64,000 nt of DNA from Pseudanabaena yagii GIHE-NHR1 (lineage in GTDB: Bacteria > Cyanobacteriota > Cyanobacteriia > Pseudanabaenales > Pseudanabaenaceae), in the NCBI RefSeq assembly GCF_012863495.1, contig NZ_JAAVJL010000002.1, positions 374,501 through 438,500 of the forward strand, given 5' to 3'. This document shows, one piece after another, positions 27,727 through 36,241 of this stretch. The number at the start of each line of letters is the position of its first letter. Within the stretch, counting starts at the first letter, position 1. The notes beneath the pieces are model-generated. The model had not been told where the DNA came from. It was given only the letters and a program-made list of their open reading frames with translations, and did not search any database. Made by a program: the position numbers and the translations under genes.

Positions 27727-27759
27727 TTAAGGGTGTGTGGCTAAGCCACACACCCTTAA
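27727..27759. repeat. Perfect hairpin, 15-bp arms, TAA loop
   Basis: TTAAGGGTGTGTGGC and its complement flank TAA, in the 218-base gap between argB and the Rpn-gene fragment. There is nothing else recognisable in the gap. Confidence 0.8.
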
Positions 27760-27808
27760 ATTGTTTTTTATTTATTGGCGATCGCTTTTCTAGTAAAGGC
27801 TAAGACTT

Positions 27809-28100
27809 TTATGAGCGCTTTGTCTGTGACGATTTGGGTGATTGAGATTGCTTTGCGGCGAGTTTTTGCAATTTTTCGATTTGTTTAAGAGTTAACCCTG
27901 TAACCTGAGCAATTAAATCTGTGGACATATTAGAACGCAACATATTAAGAGCAATTTGATTAGTTGCCTCAGCCAAGCCTTTCGCCTTACCCTCAGCCAA
28001 GCCTTTTGCCTTACCTTCAGCTAATCCTTTGGCCTTACCTTCAGCTAATCCTTCAGCCAAGCCTTCTCGTAAGATTTCTTGATAAATTACTGATTCTTTC
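27809..28100 (-). pseudogene. Rpn-family gene, 3' part (separated by IS insertion)
   Basis: It encodes the C-terminal tail KESVIYQEILREG followed by repeated GLAEGKAK heptads and a final helical part (MSTDLIAQVTGLTLKQIEKLQKL), the usual tail of cyanobacterial Rpn/PD-(D/E)XK transposase-like nucleases. The 5' part is at 30670-31268. Removing bases 28092-30669 (one 9-bp target copy plus the element) joins both parts in frame, giving a 293-residue protein. The tail has no start of its own. Confidence 0.9.
28092..28100. repeat. Target-site duplication, left copy
   Basis: GATTCTTTC here is repeated at 30670-30678, directly outside the two inverted ends of the IS4-type element. Confidence 0.9.
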
Positions 28101-29090
28101 CTAAGTACAGGACAAAAATTTAATGGAGTTAAAGAAGGCTTGAGAATTGAGATGTAAGTCAAAGATGATGTGACGAAGGAAATCAAAACCAAGGCGAAAA
28201 ATGCTTTTAGGAAGACGACCGTGTTTTTTAGGCTTGAGGGGATTTAGTTGAGCCAACCAAAGCCCAGAAGAAAAAGCCCAACATAAAGCCAGAGTAAGCA
28301 AAGCAATTAGTTTGGAAAGACGTTCAGGATCTTGAAGATGAGTGGACTCCAAACAAAAGCCACGGGTTTTAAAGCACCCGAATAAAGTCTCAATAGCCCA
28401 ACGCTTAGCATAGTCAGCAATAGCCGTATCAGGGTCATGAGTCGTCGCGACAATTAATAAATCGCCATCATCAAGACGCATAGCGGCTATACGAAGCCAA
28501 TGGTTCCAAACCTTTCTGGGCTTGGACAATACTTTGGACTGACCAACTTGGAGGTCTTGAAAACAAATGTCGGCACGCAGTTTTTTCTGCCCGTCATTGA
28601 GCAAAGTATTTTTACGAATGCGGATACGAAAACGGTTACATGGTTCACACAACAAGTAATCTAACCAATCCTCACCGACAAACTCTCGGTCTGCACTCAA
28701 AAAGTCGATTTTGCGGTCTCCAAATATTTCCAGAAATCGATTACACAATTCACAGCGCTCACGGGTGTTTGAGTTACCTTTTTTGTCCAGCATCATCCAT
28801 ACCAACGGGAATGCAATACCGTAATGCACTATTCCCAATGTCAGCACATTAAACACGGTTTTACCGAATTCCCAATCGGTGCGGTCGATAGAAATTACCC
28901 AAGGTTCGGGGATTTGCATGACTTTGACGACCATGAGTGCGATCTTTTCATAGTCCACTTCAAAGTCTCGAAAAAATCTCTGTAACCTCTTATAGTGTGA
29001 TTCGACTTTGGCATAACCACTAAATCCTGTGGCAATTTCAGCTAGGTTTACTGTCTTTACTCGCATTAGCGCGATCAAGAACATGGACAC
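28101..29090 (-). pseudogene. IS4-family transposase, main part (5' end cut off by nested IS)
   Basis: DDE transposase with ISIDRTDWEFG (first Asp), DFLSADREFVG (second Asp) and the IS4 hallmark Y-x2-R-x3-E-x6-K in YAKRWAIETLFGCFK. The stop codon TAG lies inside the terminal inverted repeat. The first 18 codons are at 30537-30590 on the other side of the nested IS; joined there, the protein starts MKEINLFREKLQQHLQWN and is 353 residues with no other defect. As it stands, translation could start only at GTG 29090, without the N-terminus, so it is probably inactive. Confidence 0.9.
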
Positions 29091-29108
29091 AAAGGCTAGT
29101 CTTGCTCT

Positions 29109-29118
29109 ATTCCATTGC
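29109..29118. repeat. Target-site duplication of nested IS, left copy
   Basis: ATTCCATTGC recurs at 30537-30546, abutting both ends of the nested element. Confidence 0.9.
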
Positions 29119-30536
29119 CAGCAATTCTCATTATGAACGAAGGCTAGTCAAACCGTTGATATAGGGATATTGTAAATAACATGATGATTGATTTAGGGGA
29201 AGAGCTTTGAAAGCACAAGGCTCATTCGACAGAATTGTAGAAATTTTCCGACAACAACTAGAATCATTGCCAGACAAGCGGACAGGCAAAAATAGTCGCT
29301 ATGGCATGGAAGATGCAGCCATGAGTGCATTCAGTGTATTTTTCACTCAAAGTCCATCATTCTTGTCTTACCAGCGGACAATGGAGCAGACAAAAGGGCG
29401 AAGCAACGCCCAAAGTTTATTTGGGGTGCATAAAATACCAACGGATAACCATATCCGAGACTTGCTAGACCCAGTGCAACCTAAAGAAATGTTTCCAGTG
29501 TTCGAGACAATCTTGGAGACGATAGAGCAAAAGGGGAAACTGCAAAGATTTCGAGGATTCGCCAACAATCTATTAATGGCGCTAGATGGGACAGAGTACT
29601 TTAGTTCAAAACAAATACACTGTCACCATTGTTCGAGTAGGAAAATGAAATCAGGAGAAATTCATTATTTTCATAGCGTAGTTACGCCAGTTATCGTCAG
29701 TCCACATCAATCGCAAGTGATTCCCCTAGTACCAGAATTTATTGTGCCGCAGGATGGAAATGACAAGCAAGACTGTGAGAATACAGCCGCCAAAAGATGG
29801 TTGTTACAACATGGCAGTAAGTACAGTGCATTCAAGGTAACTGTTTTGGGTGATGACCTTTATTCTCGCCAACCCCTCTGCCAAATGCTATTAGAGCAAC
29901 AGTTCAACTTCATCTTAGTCTGCCGCCCCGAATCTCACCCCACTATCTATGAGCATATAGAAGGGATTGCTTTGCCAACGGTGGTTGTCAATAAGTGGAC
30001 AGGGAAAGTTCAAGAGACCTATACCTACCAATATGTCAATGGGCTACCTATCAAAGATGGTGACGATGCTTTGCTGGTTAACTGGTGTGAACTAACTGTG
30101 ACTAGACCTGATGGCAAGGTAGTTTACAAAAACTCTTTTGCCACCAATCACCTGATTACTGAGCAAACAGTGGTGGAAATCGTGCTGGCTGGTCGTACTC
30201 GTTGGAAAGTGGAAAATGAGAATAACAATACTCTCAAAACTAAGGGCTACAACCTAGAACACAACTTTGGACATGGCAAGGAGCATCTTGCTTCATTCCT
30301 AGCCACCCTCAATATTTTGTCCCTACTATTTCACACGTTATTGGAATTGGTCGATGACAAGTACCAGTTATTGCGCTCTCATTTGCCAACCCGCAAAACC
30401 TTTTTTAACGATTTACGCGCCTTGACTCGATATCTTGTTTTTGATAGTTGGGATCATCTTTTGACTTTTATGATTCAAGGTTTGGAGTTAGATCTCCCTC
30501 CCAACAGTAGTTAATTTTTCATAATGAGAATTGCTG
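29119..30536 (+). mobile_element. Nested insertion sequence, 1418 bp
   Basis: Perfect 18-bp terminal repeats (CAGCAATTCTCATTATGA at 29119-29136, its complement at 30519-30536) flanked by the 10-bp duplication ATTCCATTGC. It holds one intact transposase gene, so it is the youngest insertion here and probably still able to move. Confidence 0.93.
29207..30514 (+). CDS. DDE transposase of nested IS
   Basis: A 435-residue transposase, intact, starting with TTG (MKAQGSFDRIVEIFRQQLESLPDKR). Candidate catalytic residues are Asp in LMALDGTEYF, Asp in TVLGDDLYSRQ and Glu in WKVENENNNTLKTKGY. A cysteine/histidine cluster HCHHCSSRK follows the first Asp. I recognise the type from other bacteria but cannot name the IS family with certainty; the long target duplication and the single frame exclude families with programmed frameshifts. 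Confidence 0.9.
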   Translation: MKAQGSFDRIVEIFRQQLESLPDKRTGKNSRYGMEDAAMSAFSVFFTQSPSFLSYQRTMEQTKGRSNAQSLFGVHKIPTDNHIRDLLDPVQPKEMFPVFETILETIEQKGKLQRFRGFANNLLMALDGTEYFSSKQIHCHHCSSRKMKSGEIHYFHSVVTPVIVSPHQSQVIPLVPEFIVPQDGNDKQDCENTAAKRWLLQHGSKYSAFKVTVLGDDLYSRQPLCQMLLEQQFNFILVCRPESHPTIYEHIEGIALPTVVVNKWTGKVQETYTYQYVNGLPIKDGDDALLVNWCELTVTRPDGKVVYKNSFATNHLITEQTVVEIVLAGRTRWKVENENNNTLKTKGYNLEHNFGHGKEHLASFLATLNILSLLFHTLLELVDDKYQLLRSHLPTRKTFFNDLRALTRYLVFDSWDHLLTFMIQGLELDLPPNSS

Positions 30537-30590
30537 ATTCCATTGCAGATGTTGCTGCAACTTTTCTCGGAATAGGTTAATCTCTTTCAT
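30537..30590 (-). pseudogene. IS4-family transposase, separated first 18 codons
   Basis: The minus strand from ATG 30590 reads MKEINLFREKLQQHLQWN and ends in the target duplication of the nested IS. It continues in frame at 29108 as RARLAF and then the main transposase part. Confidence 0.88.
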
Positions 30591-30669
30591 AGGGGTTTTA
30601 TTTACGATGTGGTTATCTTTTATAAAACCCCTCCCTGCCTACTTTTGCAACTTTTTGTCCTGTACTAAG

Positions 30670-31268
30670 GATTCTTTCATAATTTCGCTCCTGAGTAATC
30701 TTTGGATGATTTCTTTGCTTAGGGCTATGCCAGATATTATAGCGGTTGAGGCGGCTACGTTGCTCTGTACCTGCTTATCGGCAATATTTTCAATTTGTTT
30801 GGCGACTTGTCTTAAGGTTGCTTCTGGGTTGTTAGTCTGAGATAGGGTGGCAAAGGGTAATAGTCCTTGGTATTGCTGAAATATTTCCGTGGGTTGTTCC
30901 CATAGTCGGATGACGTTAAAGCGATGGTTTAGCTCTCTAAGGGTGAATGTGGTTTCATGGACTAGTGGTGATTGACTGGGACTTAGATAGATAACGACTT
31001 GATGGGTTTGCTTTTCAGGGAATTTGCGATATAGGCGTAGGCGATAGTCTGCCATACGAAAGGGGATATTTTTATTGGGATCGGTCTGAAACTCGATGTG
31101 CAGGATAATTTCTGAGGATTCCAGAAATATGACTGAGTCGACACGAATTGGCTCGGTTGAGAGTTCTGATGGTTCGAGTTTGGTGAGGGTTATGGATTCG
31201 CCTAAGATCCAACTGGCAAAGTCACTGGAAAAGCTTTCTGCTAAGAATTTACAAATGTTATCGATCAT
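30670..31268 (-). pseudogene. Rpn-family nuclease gene, 5' part (IS-disrupted)
   Basis: It encodes the catalytic region of an Rpn/PD-(D/E)XK nuclease-like protein: MIDNICKFLAESFSSDFASWILG, RVDSVIFLESSEIILHIEFQTD (the D...E-x-Q core) and MADYRLRLYRKFP. The gene is cut after IMKES by the IS4-type element; the native frame would continue VIYQEILREG at 28091. The present frame runs 10 codons into the IS (LVQDKKLQK) and stops at 30639, so a 209-residue tailless protein could still be made. Rpn proteins are recombination-promoting nucleases in E. coli; the cyanobacterial copies are numerous and not understood. Confidence 0.9.
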
Positions 31269-31316
31269 TCTTGAACTATCGTCTCCTTCTAAACATCAAT
31301 GAATAATCCACAAGAA

Positions 31317-32462
31317 TTAGGCGATCGCCATTTCAAATTCGGCACAGACAGAGGGAATTGAGAACTTTAATTTTGCTTGGCTATAGGCAGCTTCGACCAT
31401 CTTTTGGGTTGCTTCGCGATCGCTAAAAATTTGTTGCATGGCAGCCGCCAGTAATTGCGGATCGTTAGGAGGAATTAATAAACCTGTCACGCCATTGGTA
31501 ATAATTTCGCTAGTACCACCACCGATAGTTGCGATCGCAGGTCTTTTCGATAATTGCGCCTCGACAATTACGCGCCCAAAGGGTTCAGGAGCAGTTGAAC
31601 AATGGGCGATCGCATCGCAAGCTTTCATTAAGGCGGGAATATCTTGCCGAAAGCCGAGCCAATGCACACGACCCTTGAGACTCTCTTGCGCCGCAATATT
31701 TTTCAGCTTTTCCCTATACTCTGCTTCGCCAAAAAGCGCATCACCGACTAGCAACACATGGACATCAGGGAGTTGACTAGCAGCTTCTAATAAAATATGT
31801 TGCCCTTTCCAGTAAGACAGCCGACTGAACATTCCCACTAAAGGGCGATCGCGGGGAATGCCTAATTCCTCTCGCAAAGTGGCTTGATTATCATCAACTT
31901 GATCAAACTTTTCACTATCAAATCCGTTATATACCGTGCGTAATAGTCGGCGATTGCCCCCTGCGGCAATAAATGCGTCTGCTGTCGCTTGAGAATTGAC
32001 AATTACTCTCGTAGCAAACCAATTCGCTAAGGTAACTGCGATCCTACGATTGGTTGCACTAAAAATATCGGCGGTCAAAATATCATGCAAGTGCCAAACT
32101 ACAGGTGCACCACCCAATAATCTTGCGATCGCCGCCACCACAAATCCTTTTTGATTATTGGCATGGATTAAATCAAAGGCTTGACTTTTATTGGCAATCT
32201 GTTTGCCAAGTCGCCAGAGATCACCAATAGATTTCAGAGATGAGCCTAGCCCACTTGATAGCTTGACATCAGCAAGTGATCGCGATGCTTGCAAAACCTC
32301 AACCTTGACCCCTAAATCTTCCAATCGTGTTTTTAAAATTCCATCGGTGAGCAGCACTACCTGACTAGTTTCACGATAAGCATTAGCAAAATCGATTAAA
32401 CAAAGTTCTCCCCCACCTAAAACTGCGGTATAGCTCACAAATAAAATTTTTTTATTATCCAT
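31317..32462 (-). CDS. Glycosyltransferase family 4
   Basis: GT-B fold transferase that uses a nucleotide sugar, probably in cell-surface polysaccharide assembly. It opens with ILFVSYTAVLGGGELCLIDFANAY, the acceptor-side glycine loop, and has the Glycos_transf_1 core in the C-terminal half: PRDRPLVGMFSRLSYWKGQHILLEAASQL, LLVGDALFGE, and the E-x7-E region EPFGRVIVEAQLSKRPAIATIGGGTSEII. The 381 residues are normal. It has no signal peptide and should act at the cytoplasmic membrane face. The gene is alone on its strand between the Rpn remnant and an unknown membrane protein; donor and acceptor are unknown. Confidence 0.93.
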   Translation of the reverse strand: MDNKKILFVSYTAVLGGGELCLIDFANAYRETSQVVLLTDGILKTRLEDLGVKVEVLQASRSLADVKLSSGLGSSLKSIGDLWRLGKQIANKSQAFDLIHANNQKGFVVAAIARLLGGAPVVWHLHDILTADIFSATNRRIAVTLANWFATRVIVNSQATADAFIAAGGNRRLLRTVYNGFDSEKFDQVDDNQATLREELGIPRDRPLVGMFSRLSYWKGQHILLEAASQLPDVHVLLVGDALFGEAEYREKLKNIAAQESLKGRVHWLGFRQDIPALMKACDAIAHCSTAPEPFGRVIVEAQLSKRPAIATIGGGTSEIITNGVTGLLIPPNDPQLLAAAMQQIFSDREATQKMVEAAYSQAKLKFSIPSVCAEFEMAIA

Positions 32463-32511
32463 ATTTTTATGCTTGATGTGTAACTTAATTACACGTTGTT
32501 TTTTATATTAT

Positions 32512-33306
32512 TTATTTGACGAATTTAGCGTAATCTCCCAACCATTCCGATTTAGGATTTAACTCGAATTTCGTCACATCTATCATTGCTAACAGTAATG
32601 ATTTTTGTTTCACAGCCTTTTTACGGTAGATAGTCGCTTCCTGCTGTTTCTCAACATAGTTATCCCAAGAAACATCTGTTAATAGAGCTACACCAATATT
32701 AGTAATCATTTGCTGCCTCATTTGTAAATGCTTATGAAATAGCTCCTCTAGGCTAAGAGTAGGATAATAAATACGCACACTTCTAGGATTACGCCAGAAA
32801 CCGTAAGCAATACTAGCTGTAATACTTACCTCTTGATTAATGCTACTTAATGTCCAGCCTTGCTCTAGGCTACTCATAATTGAGACATTTCTAGAAAATG
32901 ATTCTCCAGTTGCTTTAAAAACCTCGTTTACTTCTGCATAACAATAATTGTCTGGATGAGCAAAACACTTCGCAAAGCCTGATGTTTGTGCGATTTTATA
33001 ATCCATAACCTGCACAAATCCAAGAAGTTCTAATTGATTAGTTTGATCTTGGAACCAATTAAAATTTAAGAGTGGATAGTCTTCAATACTAGCAGTTTCA
33101 TAATTAAATTTATCCGATTGTGATCTGATTAGTTTTTCCTTAATATCTGACAGCAACCAAATAAAACAAATAAACAGAAAAAAAGCAATTATACTAGCTA
33201 CTCTCCATCCATAAAAGTGAAAAGCAACTGCAATAGTCAAGGCAGAAGAAAGAGAATATCCTCTAATTTGTGACCAAAAATTCTGGGTTCCATCGCTTAA
33301 TTTCAT
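32512..33306 (-). CDS. Conserved hypothetical protein with N-terminal membrane hairpin
   Basis: I do not recognise this 264-residue protein. Two adjacent hydrophobic stretches (SSALTIAVAFHFYGW and ASIIAFFLFICFIWLL, about residues 18-50) would insert in the membrane, leaving about 210 residues soluble, probably cytoplasmic. The soluble part contains YYPTLSLEELFHKHLQMRQQM near residue 185. It is AT-richer than its neighbours by eye. It sits between the glycosyltransferase and DUF928 genes on the same strand; spacing of about 50 and 80 bases permits co-transcription. Confidence 0.75.
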   Translation of the reverse strand: MKLSDGTQNFWSQIRGYSLSSALTIAVAFHFYGWRVASIIAFFLFICFIWLLSDIKEKLIRSQSDKFNYETASIEDYPLLNFNWFQDQTNQLELLGFVQVMDYKIAQTSGFAKCFAHPDNYCYAEVNEVFKATGESFSRNVSIMSSLEQGWTLSSINQEVSITASIAYGFWRNPRSVRIYYPTLSLEELFHKHLQMRQQMITNIGVALLTDVSWDNYVEKQQEATIYRKKAVKQKSLLLAMIDVTKFELNPKSEWLGDYAKFVK

Positions 33307-33383
33307 ACTGTTTTCTGTTATTTGCTGATATTTACAGTAAATTAGTCAGATTAAAAATAGGGATGAGCAAAGAGAGACAAACA

Positions 33384-34403
33384 CTACTTAACTGATGATT
33401 TTGTTGCGTCGGTATTTAGTAACCCAATAAAAGCATCAATATCTAAGTTTTGATTGGTAGCAAATCCTGATTTCAAGATTTCATTTCTGGCATTTCTTGT
33501 TTTGAGATCCTTAGGATTAATTTTTAGCCAACGGGTATAACCATCGATCGCCTCAAACCAATATCCCGCTTCAGCATAAATCTTGGCGCGATCGCGAGTT
33601 GTCAAAGCACGCATCAAAGACTTTTGCAGACTACTTTCAGGAGGGGAATATACAATCCAGCCACTTACAATTACGTCCTCTTCCAGTTCATTTTGTTGAG
33701 CTGGTAATGTGATTTCCCAACGGTAGCTTTTAGATGATTGCAAAGAAGCTGCGATCGGCAATTTGAAGCTGGACAAACCACTCTTCATTGTTAACTTAGT
33801 TTGAAATATTGTCGTTGTGTCCTTTTGATCCTCCGTCAAGATGACACGAAGTTGTCCAACAAAACAATCCTGAGACTCTGTTGTGTGAGTCGACTCATCC
33901 GTTTTGTTGACATGATGCTCAAGATCATTAGTAGATGAAGACATTTGTTTGGGTTGATCATACAAATACCAATACAAAGTAGGTTGAGCATTGGCTGTCC
34001 GCCCACCATCCTCAGGCGTAATCAATGTTAGGAGAGGTTGTGGCTGTAGCTGTCGCATTAGTAATGCTGGGGATCTATCTCTGCTACGTATCGAAGGTAT
34101 AACCCCACGTCGAGGTTGCGTATTAGGAGCATTTTCATCTGTTTCAAGGCTATCTCTATTCACAAGCCTCGTCCCTCCCCCTGTACTTGCACTTTTGGGT
34201 AAACCTAAGCCATAACCTTTATTGTTAGATTGGGCTAACAACAAAGGTTGAGCGATCGCGGCTAAGGGGATCAACTCGCCTGTACCTATACTTGCCAAAG
34301 AGCAGGTCAAGATGAGTAATGCTCTGCCCAAATAAGTCCGCGATCGCCGCTTATTCGCTACGGTAAACGGACTACTTGAAGGGATAAGGGCTTTAAGTTT
34401 CAT
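33384..34403 (-). CDS. DUF928 family protein, secreted
   Basis: Cyanobacterial DUF928 protein. The ATG at 34403 gives a basic N-terminus and a hydrophobic stretch (LGRALLILTCSLASIGTGEL), a likely signal peptide; the ATG at 34436 is an alternative. The DUF928 pattern is visible: LLTLITPEDGGRTANAQPTLYWYL, then a beta-sandwich-like part (QTKLTMKSGLSSFKLPIAASLQSSKSYRWEITL) and the C-terminal helical YAEAGYWFEAIDGYTRWLKINPKD. In other cyanobacteria DUF928 genes often neighbour CHASE2-domain genes; none is here. The role is unknown, presumably periplasmic. Confidence 0.88.
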   Translation of the reverse strand: MKLKALIPSSSPFTVANKRRSRTYLGRALLILTCSLASIGTGELIPLAAIAQPLLLAQSNNKGYGLGLPKSASTGGGTRLVNRDSLETDENAPNTQPRRGVIPSIRSRDRSPALLMRQLQPQPLLTLITPEDGGRTANAQPTLYWYLYDQPKQMSSSTNDLEHHVNKTDESTHTTESQDCFVGQLRVILTEDQKDTTTIFQTKLTMKSGLSSFKLPIAASLQSSKSYRWEITLPAQQNELEEDVIVSGWIVYSPPESSLQKSLMRALTTRDRAKIYAEAGYWFEAIDGYTRWLKINPKDLKTRNARNEILKSGFATNQNLDIDAFIGLLNTDATKSSVK

Positions 34404-34538
34404 GATTTTTGTAGTCGTGAAGGTTGATCCATGCACGAGATTATGGCTTTAGATTAAACGTTTAGGCAACAAAATTTCCCACCGCTAATTCTATAAATCA
34501 TACTGAGTCCGTCTTAAACCGTCACAGAGGCTAGAAAT

Positions 34539-35240
34539 ATGAGTGAGAATGAGCTACCAAAATCTGGAACTCGCCCCAAAGTAAGCAGAGGATTTTTGAT
34601 CACTGTGGGCATTCTCGCAATTTTAGCGGTAGTAGGCAAACCAGTGATGCAATGGGGCAAGGTTCAATACGATGCTTATAAGGCGCGTACTACTGACTTA
34701 ACAGCTAGTGAGCCTAAATACCAAGAACTGCGCAAGGTAATCCAAGCAAATCAGCGCCCAAATTCTGGATACAATTCTGGAAATACCAATACTAAAAATG
34801 ACTTAAAGACTCCTGAAAAAATTTTTCAAACTGCTTTATCCCGTGACCTTTTGGGTAGAAGTAGTCTGTATGAACCGAATACTAGTAATGGCAAGTTAGC
34901 CTGTGCGCGTATGGTAAATATGGTGCTTGATCGCGCCTTGGGCTATCAAGTTGGGCAGAATACTCTATATGTTCCTTCTATAGTTGCAGACTTAGATAAA
35001 GGTCAGGGTAAACGCATTGACCAAAAGCAAGCTGTACGCGGAGATATTGCGATCGCTAATGGTACAGACTACACCAATGGACAGTGGCATATTGGTATTT
35101 GTATGAATGATGGCTGTCGTTTAATTCTGTCAAATTCTCCCTTTAAATCGGAATTTTCGTGGCTCACAGGTACAACTTTTGAAGGAGCATTTGATCAATA
35201 TCCAGGCAAGACTACTTTCTATCGAATTTTGCAACACTAG
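34539..35240 (+). CDS. Membrane-anchored CHAP/NlpC-like cysteine amidase (putative)
   Basis: A single N-terminal membrane segment (GFLITVGILAILAVVGKPVM) anchors a linker rich in Asn/Ser/Gly and a C-terminal domain with the papain-like order Cys then His: LACARMVN (Cys122) and GDIAIANG ... WHIGICM (His184). That order and the GDIA/H-I-G-I pattern fit the CHAP/NlpC-P60 amidase class, which cleaves peptidoglycan cross-links or stem peptides. I cannot place it in a named family. It is divergent from the DUF928 gene. Confidence 0.75.
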   Translation: MSENELPKSGTRPKVSRGFLITVGILAILAVVGKPVMQWGKVQYDAYKARTTDLTASEPKYQELRKVIQANQRPNSGYNSGNTNTKNDLKTPEKIFQTALSRDLLGRSSLYEPNTSNGKLACARMVNMVLDRALGYQVGQNTLYVPSIVADLDKGQGKRIDQKQAVRGDIAIANGTDYTNGQWHIGICMNDGCRLILSNSPFKSEFSWLTGTTFEGAFDQYPGKTTFYRILQH

Positions 35241-35246
35241 TACTAT

Positions 35247-35300
35247 AAACCTACAGCGCTTTACACTATATTCAAACCTACAGCGCTTTACACTATATTC
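35247..35300. repeat. Perfect tandem duplication of 27 bp
   Basis: Two identical 27-bp units (35247-35273 and 35274-35300, beginning AAACCTACAGCGC) follow the amidase stop and precede the family-3 binding-protein gene. They may duplicate a promoter or leader element (each contains TTTACACTATATTC). Confidence 0.85.
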
Positions 35301-35332
35301 TTAGAATTGCCGAGAAAAGCACGCATAATTAA

Positions 35333-36241
35333 ATGTTGAAGTACATCCAAAAATTCACTTATTGGGCAATCTATGCAGGCGTAAGTCTTGGAGTTGTCAG
35401 CAACATTGTCCCATTCCCTGCCCCTACATTTGCTGAAGATAGTAGCCTAGGGATTGTGATGCGTCGTGGGCACTTGCGAGTAGGAATTGATGCCGCAATT
35501 GGTGGTCCCTATATGTTCTGGAACGCCAAAACCCAATTTTATGATGGATTTGAGCTAGAAATTCTTCAAGAAATTGCGTCAAGATTAAATATTGAGCCAC
35601 GTCCGATTAATGTTCCTTGGACAACTCAGCCTGAGAATTTAGCTTCCAGACAAGTTGATCTCTTACTCAGTGCGCGGGAAGAGGGTGCGCTAGAAAATGG
35701 TGATACCAAGGGTAAATTTATAGAATCCTTGCCCTATTATCGCAGTGCTCAGCGATTGCTGATTCGAGCTGATGGTACGCAAATTAAATCCTTGCGTGAC
35801 ATGATCGGTAAGCGGGTAGGAGTTGTTGCTAATAGTGGTGGTGCAGCGATCGCGGAAACCTATAATAAAAATAGGGGCAACGCCATTCGGCTATTTTCAT
35901 CAAGGGATCTTGATCGGATGATTATCCAATTACGCGATCGCCAACTCGATGCGATGATTCTTGATGAGCCTGTAGCGGTGTGGCAGGTACGAAACAATCC
36001 TAACTTTATAATTGTCGGTGAGCCTTTAATCCCGATTCGCTTAGTAGCGATCATCAATAAGGATGATGTATCCCTTAAAAAAGCGATCGATAAGGCTTTA
36101 ACTGAGATGATTCAAGACGGTAAACTCGAACAGATACTTAAGAGGTGGAACCTGTGGGAAAGCCAGAAAACTTTAAAATCGACAAAGGACTTGCCAGCTT
36201 CGGTGTTAGCGATCATTACGCCATACTCGGTCTACCGTTAA
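35333..36241 (+). CDS. Solute-binding protein, family 3 (amino-acid type)
   Basis: Periplasmic SBP_bac_3 domain. The signal peptide is FTYWAIYAGVSLGVVSNIVPFPAPTFA. The mature part begins IVMRRGHLRVGIDAAIGGPYMF and has the family patterns FYDGFELEILQEIASRLNI, ASRQVDLLLSA and VGVVANSGGAAIAETY, ending in KLEQILKRWNLW. Such proteins bind amino acids for an ABC importer or act as sensor inputs; no permease gene is adjacent. After the usual end the frame runs another 25 residues and overlaps the J-domain gene by about 90 bases. Confidence 0.92.
   Translation: MLKYIQKFTYWAIYAGVSLGVVSNIVPFPAPTFAEDSSLGIVMRRGHLRVGIDAAIGGPYMFWNAKTQFYDGFELEILQEIASRLNIEPRPINVPWTTQPENLASRQVDLLLSAREEGALENGDTKGKFIESLPYYRSAQRLLIRADGTQIKSLRDMIGKRVGVVANSGGAAIAETYNKNRGNAIRLFSSRDLDRMIIQLRDRQLDAMILDEPVAVWQVRNNPNFIIVGEPLIPIRLVAIINKDDVSLKKAIDKALTEMIQDGKLEQILKRWNLWESQKTLKSTKDLPASVLAIITPYSVYR

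Larger units (their letters stand above)
28101..30669 (-). mobile_element. IS4-family element, interrupted by a second IS
   Basis: The ends CTAAGTACAGGACAAAAA (28101-28118) and, on the other strand, CTTAGTACAGGACAAAAA (30652-30669) are near-perfect terminal repeats flanked by the 9-bp duplication GATTCTTTC. Minus the nested element and one of its target copies the IS is 1141 bp and carries one transposase gene. Confidence 0.9.

Noticed and set aside
27941-28070. Tandem AEGKAKGL repeats as a possible CRISPR-like or minisatellite locus
   Set aside because: The repeats are coding heptads of the Rpn-family tail, common in this protein family, with no spacers.
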